Source: Candidatus Omnitrophota bacterium (lineage in GTDB: Bacteria; Omnitrophota; Gorgyraeia; Duberdicusellales; 4484-171). From it: a stretch of 11,326 nucleotides of DNA. The position numbers and the translations under genes are program-made. Numbering within the stretch: position 1 is the first letter of the stretch; every line of letters starts with the position of its first letter. This document shows positions 6,872 to 11,326 of the stretch, one piece after another. The stretch is taken from NCBI GenBank assembly GCA_028717025.1, contig JAQUOR010000035.1:1-11326 (forward strand). The letters are read 5' to 3'. The notes beneath the pieces were generated by a model. It made no database searches, was not told the DNA's origin, and saw only the letters and a list, made by a program, of their open reading frames with translations.

Positions 6872-7642
6872 CTACTTAAAATACGCAACGCTATTTTTAA
6901 AAATCTGCAATCCTGCCGGCGGAATCTCTTTCTCTCTCCAGTAAAGCCAGTGATGCCGGAAAATAAAACGTTCAGGATGAGGCATGAGCCCTAAGATCCT
7001 TCCGGTTGAATCGGTAATGCCGGCGATATCACGCAAAGAACCGTTGGGATTTAAAGGATACCCCGCAGAGTTGCCGTCTTTATCCACATAACGCAGCGCC
7101 ACGTGCCCGTTTTTTTCTATCGCTTCCAGGATATCATCAGAGGCATAAAACTTTCCTTCTCCGTGTGCTACCGGTAAATTAATGATTTCCGGCAGATCCT
7201 TAAGCCAAGGACTAGTGACTTTGTGACTTTGTGACTTTGTGACTTTTAAATACGTCCATCTATCTTCGAATCTTCCCGAATCATTAAATGCAAGCGTAAC
7301 TTTCTGTTTAAAATCCAAATCCGGCAATATGCCTGTCTTGACCAGCACCTGAAATCCGTTGCATATGCCTATCATCAATCCGCCTTTTTCGATAAATGCG
7401 CGCAGTGCGTCTTTGAACCTTAAAAGCAGCTCCAGGGAAAAAATCTTTCCCGCCCCCAGATCATCACCGTAGCTAAAGCCTCCGGGAATGGCGATAATTT
7501 GATACTCGCGCAAACTATCGTGTTTTGTAAGATGGTTGATATGCAAAAGACGGGTCTGTGCGCCCGCGATAGTAAAGGCAAGTTGAGTTTCCTTATCGCA
7601 ATTGATGCCTGCGGTCCGTAGGATCAATACTTTTGGTTTCAT
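6872..7642 (-). CDS. purQ: PurQ, FGAM synthase glutaminase subunit
   Basis: Class I glutamine amidotransferase that supplies ammonia to PurL for the FGAR to FGAM step. Numbering from the ATG at 7642 gives 256 residues. It shows the family start MKPKVLILRTAGINCDKET; AIPGGFSYGDDLGAGK (51-66); the nucleophile elbow GICNGFQ with Cys94; PVAHGEGKF (157-165); and the catalytic His and Glu in GLMPHPERF (His222, Glu224). An upstream in-frame ATG at 7654 (adding MSVY) is less likely. GGAG (7655-7658) abuts that codon directly but lies 12 nt before the ATG at 7642, and the extra codons fall inside the spacer repeat. A segment of about 11 residues, KVTKSQSHKVT (133-143), is encoded by a tandem octamer and looks like an insertion between the RW and SPW segments. 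It is 56 nt upstream of the HEAT gene. Confidence 0.95.
   Translation of the reverse strand: MKPKVLILRTAGINCDKETQLAFTIAGAQTRLLHINHLTKHDSLREYQIIAIPGGFSYGDDLGAGKIFSLELLLRFKDALRAFIEKGGLMIGICNGFQVLVKTGILPDLDFKQKVTLAFNDSGRFEDRWTYLKVTKSQSHKVTSPWLKDLPEIINLPVAHGEGKFYASDDILEAIEKNGHVALRYVDKDGNSAGYPLNPNGSLRDIAGITDSTGRILGLMPHPERFIFRHHWLYWREKEIPPAGLQIFKNSVAYFK
7215..7246. repeat. Tandem octamer repeat (four copies) inside purQ
   Basis: Four perfect copies of GTGACTTT (plus strand; AAAGTCAC on the coding strand) lie head to tail at 7215, 7223, 7231 and 7239. All three frames of the repeat are open, so the array reads through as KVTKSQSH-KVT within PurQ. Because 8 is not a multiple of 3, gain or loss of one or two copies would shift the frame. 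Confidence 0.9.
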
Positions 7643-7647
7643 ATAAA

Positions 7648-7756
7648 CGCTCATCTCCGCCGATCAAAACGCTAATGACCGCTAATCAAAGATACGCTCA
7701 TCACCGCTAATCCATTCGCGGCGATTCGCATTCTCCCAGATTCGCGAGAATTCGCG
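7648..7756. repeat. Mirrored heptamer array (long imperfect palindrome) between purSL and purQ
   Basis: The gap between purSL and purQ is built of two heptamer types. CGCTAAT occurs at 7670, 7680 and 7705, with the variant CGCTCAT at 7695 and 7648. ATTCGCG occurs at 7714, 7740 and 7750, with the variant ATTCGCA at 7724. ATTCGCG is the inverted form of CGCGAAT, one base away from CGCTAAT, so the two halves mirror each other about 7712. Unit spacings are 10, 15, 10 on one side and 10, 16, 10 on the other. It begins 3 nt after the purSL stop codon and its far end reaches the purQ ribosome-binding site. No reading frame or T-run is associated. Confidence 0.7.
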
Positions 7757-7759
7757 TTT

Positions 7760-10648
7760 TTATCTGAATTCCTGAAATGGACTGAACCACGATTCACGTA
7801 ACTCCTCTATCGGTGCATTAACGATCTCTTTATTGTCCTTACCCTGCACCACGAGGTTTTTATCGGCTGATACGCAACCTATCAGCCCAAAAGGTAATCC
7901 TTTATATTGACGCTCGAATTTTTCTTTGTTCTTCTTTTCAACTTCTACTATAAAGCGCGAAGGAGATTCGGAGAAGAGTACTTCATACCCGCGCATATTC
8001 CTGTCATGCGGCACTTCGTCCAAGAATATGTGTGCGCCCAAATCGGAGCCGATGCACATCTCCGCACAGGCAACCGCAAGACCTCCTTCGGACACATCAT
8101 GACACGAACAGACTATCCGCGAGTGGATCGCATTACTGGTTGCCTCCAATATTTTTCTGGAGATTTTTCTGTCAATTTTAGGAACTGCCCCTTTCTTGAC
8201 CTTAAGCATCCTGAAATATTCGCTCGCTCCCAATTCATTTTTGGTCATGCCAACGTTATAGAGCAAATTACCCGGCGCTTTTAGATTCGCCGTTGAAACA
8301 GAGTTCCAATCCTCAACCACCGACATCGCGGAAATTAAAAGCGTTCCGGGAATCGCGATGCGCTTATTGCCCACCGTGTATTCATTATAAAGACTGTCCT
8401 TGCCTGAGATAAACGGGACTTTAAAATATTTTGCAAAATCATAACAGCCAAGAGACGCCCGCACGAGGCTGCCAAGGATCTCTTTATCTTGCGGCGAACC
8501 CCAGCAAAAGTTATCGAGTATATACGTTTCACGCAATGTCCCGCCCACGCAGACGACATTACGCAATGCTTCTTCTATCGCAAGGCTGGCCATATGATAG
8601 GGATCAATATCGCTATAGTAAGGGTTTATCCCCAGTCCTATCGCCACGCATTTTCTATTTTTCAGGTCCGGACGCACTACCGAGCCGTCAGCCACGCATA
8701 CGTTTTCTATCCCGGAAATCGATTTCACCACTGAACCTGCCTGCACCTCATGGTCGTATTCCCGCAGCACCCAGTCTTTGCAGGCGACATTTAACGACGC
8801 AAGAAGATTTTTCAAATCATCACTGTAATTTGATTTTTCCTGAAACGTAACCTTTTCCTGTTTGGGAGCGGTCCATAGTGCCTGTTTTTTCAATTTCGGA
8901 AGATGAAAAATAAAATCCATGTCCAGCTCGCACACTTTTGTTCCCTCATACGAAAGAACCAGCGTATGCGTATCGGTAACCGTACCGATAACGGCCAGCT
9001 CCACGTCTTCTTCGTTGAAAATTTCTTTTAGCGCCTTAAGGTGCTTCTGCTGCGTCAAAAATACCATGCGCTCCTGCGATTCGGAAATCCAGATATCGGT
9101 ATACGAAAGCCCCCGGTATTTAAGGGGTACTTTATCAAGCGCTACTTCGACGCCCCAGTCCTGCGCGATCTCGGTGACGGCGCTGGAAATCCCCCCGGCG
9201 CCGCAATCGGTGATCGCAGTGAATAAATTTTTATCGCGGCTGCGCAAAATTGCCTCGGTAAGTTTCTTTTCTTCTATTGCATTGCCGATTTGTACGGCGC
9301 TGGTCAGACCCACGGTCTGTTCATCAAGCTCTTTCGAAGAAAACGTTGCGCCGTGGATACCGTCACGTCCGGTTTTTGCCCCGCATAAAATCACCAGGTC
9401 CCCTTTATGTACTTTTTTAAAGGATTTTCCTTTGGGGAGAAGACCCAGTGTCCCGCAATATACCAGGGGGTTACCTAAAAAACGCTCATCAAAAAGCACG
9501 GCACCGGCAACCGTAGGGATCCCCATTCTGTTGCCATAGTCGCGCACTCCTTTGATAACTCCTTTTATGACTCTCTTAGGATGCAAAAGGCCCTTAGGCA
9601 ATGCTTCATAAGAAATATGCCAGGGAGAAAAACAGAATATGTCAACTGAGGCAAAAGGTTTTGCTGCGCAGCCGGTACCTACGATATCGCGTATCACGCC
9701 CCCTATCCCCGTAGAAGCGCCGCCGTACGGCTCTAAGCTTGAAGGGTGATTGTGCGTTTCTACCTTAAAACAAATATTAAAATCTTTATCGAACTTGACC
9801 ACTCCTGAATTGTCATCAAAGACAGAAACGCACCGAGGGTGCTTAAGCTCCTTCGTTGCTTTCATGACGGTACTTTTCAAGAGACTGTCAATCGTTGCTT
9901 TTTTTACCAGCTTACGCTTCTCGTCGCGCTCTTCGTAATCAATAACCCCTCTGAATGTTTTATGGCCACAGTGCTCCGACCAAAGCGTAGCAATGGTCTC
10001 AAGTTCGCAATCAGTAGGATTCCTCTTGCGCGCCTTAAAATAACCCTGGATGATTTTCATTTCGGGAGCACTTAACGAGAGGCAGCCGTCCTGGGAGAAT
10101 TTCAAAAGCTTTTTATCGTCAGCATCCAGTATGTCGACAGTTTTAAGGCTAAACGTATATCTGTGACCCGAAAACTCATCGAGCGTATCAAGCTCTTTTA
10201 CTTTTTCGTATTCAAGTAGATGTTCGATTAAGGGGTTAAACAGGAGTTTTTCCGCCAGAGAACGTATTTCGTCATATTCTAAACCCTGGAACTTATAAAA
10301 TCTGGCAGTACGACCGCTTTTTATATCCAAAGACAAGTCTTTGATCGCTTTTTCCATCGACGTAGCCACAGTATCAAAGACGCCGGGATTAAGGGTGACC
10401 AGTATTTCATCGTTTGAAGGCGGCTGCGGGAATATTCCTCTGGTTACACGGTAATTTTCAAGGCAAGGATCAACGAGCAAGGTAGAGGCGATTTTCTCTA
10501 TATTCTCCTGATTGTCGCCTGCCTCAATCAAAAAGACGCTGCGTGCACACACAGAGCAATCTTTCCTGATACCTAAATCTTTGATTTGCGCACACAAAGC
10601 ATTCGAGGGAAGTTCAACTTTGGGGACTATATCTATTCTCCAGATCAT
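7760..10648 (-). CDS. purL: PurS-PurL fusion, FGAM synthase (tandem PurS-like units plus PurL)
   Basis: ATP-dependent conversion of FGAR to FGAM, using ammonia from PurQ. The 962 residues exceed stand-alone PurL by roughly 200, all at the N-terminus. Two PurS-like units are visible there: residues 1-71, ending LLVDPCLENYRV, and about 82-150, ending LLFNPLIEHL; both match the PurS pattern L-L-x-(N/D)-P-x-(I/L)-E. PurL follows from about 195, with PTDCELETIATLWSEHCGHKTF (211-232, predicted catalytic His226), the metal/ATP-site ETHNHP (297-302) with EPYGGASTGIGG (306-317), DCGAGGISSA (481-490), SGKDS (748-752) and DVSEGGLAVA (851-860). There is no C-terminal glutaminase domain, which fits the separate purQ downstream. 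The ATG is supported by the PurS-like N-terminus MIWRIDIVPK, although no Shine-Dalgarno sequence is visible before it. It lies 100 nt after purB. Confidence 0.95.
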   Translation of the reverse strand: MIWRIDIVPKVELPSNALCAQIKDLGIRKDCSVCARSVFLIEAGDNQENIEKIASTLLVDPCLENYRVTRGIFPQPPSNDEILVTLNPGVFDTVATSMEKAIKDLSLDIKSGRTARFYKFQGLEYDEIRSLAEKLLFNPLIEHLLEYEKVKELDTLDEFSGHRYTFSLKTVDILDADDKKLLKFSQDGCLSLSAPEMKIIQGYFKARKRNPTDCELETIATLWSEHCGHKTFRGVIDYEERDEKRKLVKKATIDSLLKSTVMKATKELKHPRCVSVFDDNSGVVKFDKDFNICFKVETHNHPSSLEPYGGASTGIGGVIRDIVGTGCAAKPFASVDIFCFSPWHISYEALPKGLLHPKRVIKGVIKGVRDYGNRMGIPTVAGAVLFDERFLGNPLVYCGTLGLLPKGKSFKKVHKGDLVILCGAKTGRDGIHGATFSSKELDEQTVGLTSAVQIGNAIEEKKLTEAILRSRDKNLFTAITDCGAGGISSAVTEIAQDWGVEVALDKVPLKYRGLSYTDIWISESQERMVFLTQQKHLKALKEIFNEEDVELAVIGTVTDTHTLVLSYEGTKVCELDMDFIFHLPKLKKQALWTAPKQEKVTFQEKSNYSDDLKNLLASLNVACKDWVLREYDHEVQAGSVVKSISGIENVCVADGSVVRPDLKNRKCVAIGLGINPYYSDIDPYHMASLAIEEALRNVVCVGGTLRETYILDNFCWGSPQDKEILGSLVRASLGCYDFAKYFKVPFISGKDSLYNEYTVGNKRIAIPGTLLISAMSVVEDWNSVSTANLKAPGNLLYNVGMTKNELGASEYFRMLKVKKGAVPKIDRKISRKILEATSNAIHSRIVCSCHDVSEGGLAVACAEMCIGSDLGAHIFLDEVPHDRNMRGYEVLFSESPSRFIVEVEKKNKEKFERQYKGLPFGLIGCVSADKNLVVQGKDNKEIVNAPIEELRESWFSPFQEFR

Positions 10649-10700
10649 GCAAGTGGTAGGCTATTTAATTTTCACCAAAGAAAGATGAAAGCTGCACAAT

Positions 10701-10724
10701 CCCTGCCTGCCATAAAAAGCAGGG
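10701..10724 (-). other. Hairpin in the purB-purSL spacer
   Basis: CCCTGC (10701-10706) and GCAGGG (10719-10724) form a 6-bp stem with a 12-nt loop in the 100-nt gap between purB and purSL. On the transcribed strand no T-run follows, so a classical terminator is unlikely. The flank toward purB is very AT-rich (about 10731-10751). The stem could be an mRNA processing or stability site, or chance. Confidence 0.35.
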
Positions 10725-10748
10725 TATGCATTCAAATATAATAATAAA

Positions 10749-11326
10749 TTATAACCCTGTGCGTTGGTAAATTGCGTCAATGTTACTCAAGTAGGTAAGG
10801 GGATTAAAAATATCTTCTATCTCCTTTTGTGTGAGGTGTTTCTTTATTCTTTCATCGCGCAATACTTCGGACCTAAAATTCGAACCCTTGTTGATGACGC
10901 CCAACGAAATATTCTGGACGATATCATAGGCCGACATCCGGGCTAAACCTTTATCCATGAGCGCAATGAGTATCTTCTGCGAATAGATAAGGCCTCTGTT
11001 TAATTCCATGTTGCGTAACATATTCTTCGGGTTTACCGATAGGTTCTTGATGACTTCGGTAATTTTTTTAAGCATATAATCAATAGCAATCGTTGAATCG
11101 GGAATGACCACCCTCTCGGCGCTTGAGTGCGAAATATCGCGTTCGTGCCAAAGATTGACGTTTTCAAAACATACAAGCATATTGCCTCGTACGATCCTGG
11201 CTAAACCGCAAATGCGTTCGCAGATAACCGGATTCTGTTTATGCGGCATGGCAGATGAACCTTTCTGACCTTTATAGAAAGGCTCTTTCGCTTCGTCCAC
11301 TTCCGTGCGATGCAAGTGTCTGATTT
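10749..11326 (-). CDS. purB: PurB, adenylosuccinate lyase (C-terminal part, cut by window edge)
   Basis: The last 191 codons of adenylosuccinate lyase, which releases fumarate from SAICAR and from adenylosuccinate. The reading frame stays open to the right edge as IRHLHRTEVDEAKEPF, a conserved PurB stretch, so the true start lies outside the window. The fumarase/aspartase superfamily signature KGSSAMPHKQNP is present, including the mobile loop with the catalytic Ser (GSSAMP). Next come a helical run with NLWHERDISHSSAERVV and the C-terminal domain ending YLSNIDAIYQRTG. It is the most upstream gene visible. The purB-purSL-purQ-purF-purM-purD order recalls the Bacillus-type pur operon, so the operon promoter is probably further upstream and not visible. 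Confidence 0.96.
   Translation of the reverse strand, partial: IRHLHRTEVDEAKEPFYKGQKGSSAMPHKQNPVICERICGLARIVRGNMLVCFENVNLWHERDISHSSAERVVIPDSTIAIDYMLKKITEVIKNLSVNPKNMLRNMELNRGLIYSQKILIALMDKGLARMSAYDIVQNISLGVINKGSNFRSEVLRDERIKKHLTQKEIEDIFNPLTYLSNIDAIYQRTGL

Noticed and set aside
6595..6888. Minus-strand frame of 97 codons overlapping the HEAT gene start and the purQ end
   Set aside because: It is an out-of-frame reading of the HEAT coding sequence, which has a clear signal peptide and repeats in its own frame.
6833..6897. Inverted repeat AAAATAGCG / CGCTATTTT spanning the purQ end and the gap before the HEAT gene, considered as a terminator
   Set aside because: The loop is about 47 nt, the stem is AT-rich, and A residues rather than a T-run follow it on the transcribed strand.
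7648..7756. CRISPR array between purSL and purQ
   Set aside because: The units are 7 nt and about 10 or 15 nt apart, and half are inverted; CRISPR repeats are longer, directly oriented and separated by unique spacers.
8919..9539. Plus-strand open frame of 206 codons
   Set aside because: Entirely antisense to purSL, with low-complexity Ser-rich translation typical of a shadow frame.
11313..11315. TTG as the start codon of the right-most minus-strand frame
   Set aside because: The frame stays open to the window edge and the upstream residues (IRH) continue the conserved PurB sequence, so the gene is truncated by the window rather than starting here.
1..11326. A new defence or mobile system in the window
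   Set aside because: No transposase, integrase, nuclease, toxin or reverse transcriptase motif was found; all large frames are purine enzymes or the three accessory proteins described.

Overview
The window is one face of a bacterial de novo purine biosynthesis cluster. Every gene lies on the minus strand, so transcription runs from high to low coordinates. In transcription order it holds: the 3' part of purB (10749-11326, cut by the right edge), a fused purS-purL (7760-10648), purQ (6872-7642), a secreted HEAT-repeat protein (5541-6815), purF (3983-5380), purM (2973-3983), an SPFH/stomatin-like membrane protein (1933-2814), a two-helix small membrane protein (1635-1892), purD (337-1623), and the first 37 codons of purE (1-112, cut by the left edge). 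I see no RNA genes, transposase genes or CRISPR arrays. No gap exceeds 225 bases, and coding density is high on one strand only.

The enzymes cover PRPP amidation (PurF), GAR synthesis (PurD), FGAM synthesis (PurS-PurL plus PurQ), AIR ring closure (PurM), the start of AIR carboxylation (PurE) and adenylosuccinate lyase (PurB). purN/purT, purK, purC and purH are not in the window. The FGAM synthase is the multi-subunit type with a separate PurQ glutaminase, but PurS is built into the N-terminus of PurL as two tandem PurS-like units. PurF is the Bacillus-type enzyme with a short propeptide and four cysteines placed to hold a 4Fe-4S cluster. Three genes with no obvious purine role (the HEAT protein, the SPFH protein and the small membrane protein) sit inside the operon.

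The non-coding gaps are unusual. Four of them carry palindromic or repeat-built sequence, each of a different design: a mirrored array of 7-mers between purSL and purQ, a nested hairpin before purF, a CGAAAT-rich inverted repeat between purM and the SPFH gene, and GC-rich hairpins between purD and purE. In addition, four perfect copies of an 8-bp repeat lie inside the purQ reading frame. These look like dispersed intergenic repeat families that have colonised the spacers, but that needs a genome-wide search.

The organism is a bacterium with moderate GC, Shine-Dalgarno initiation, secreted HEAT proteins and many small spacer repeats. An uncultured candidate phylum such as Omnitrophota would fit. 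That is an impression from gene style only, and no phylogenetic marker here settles it. I found no convincing new defence or mobile system. The most interesting points are the frame-breaking repeat in purQ, the ordered palindromes, and the membrane and periplasmic genes inside a purine operon.
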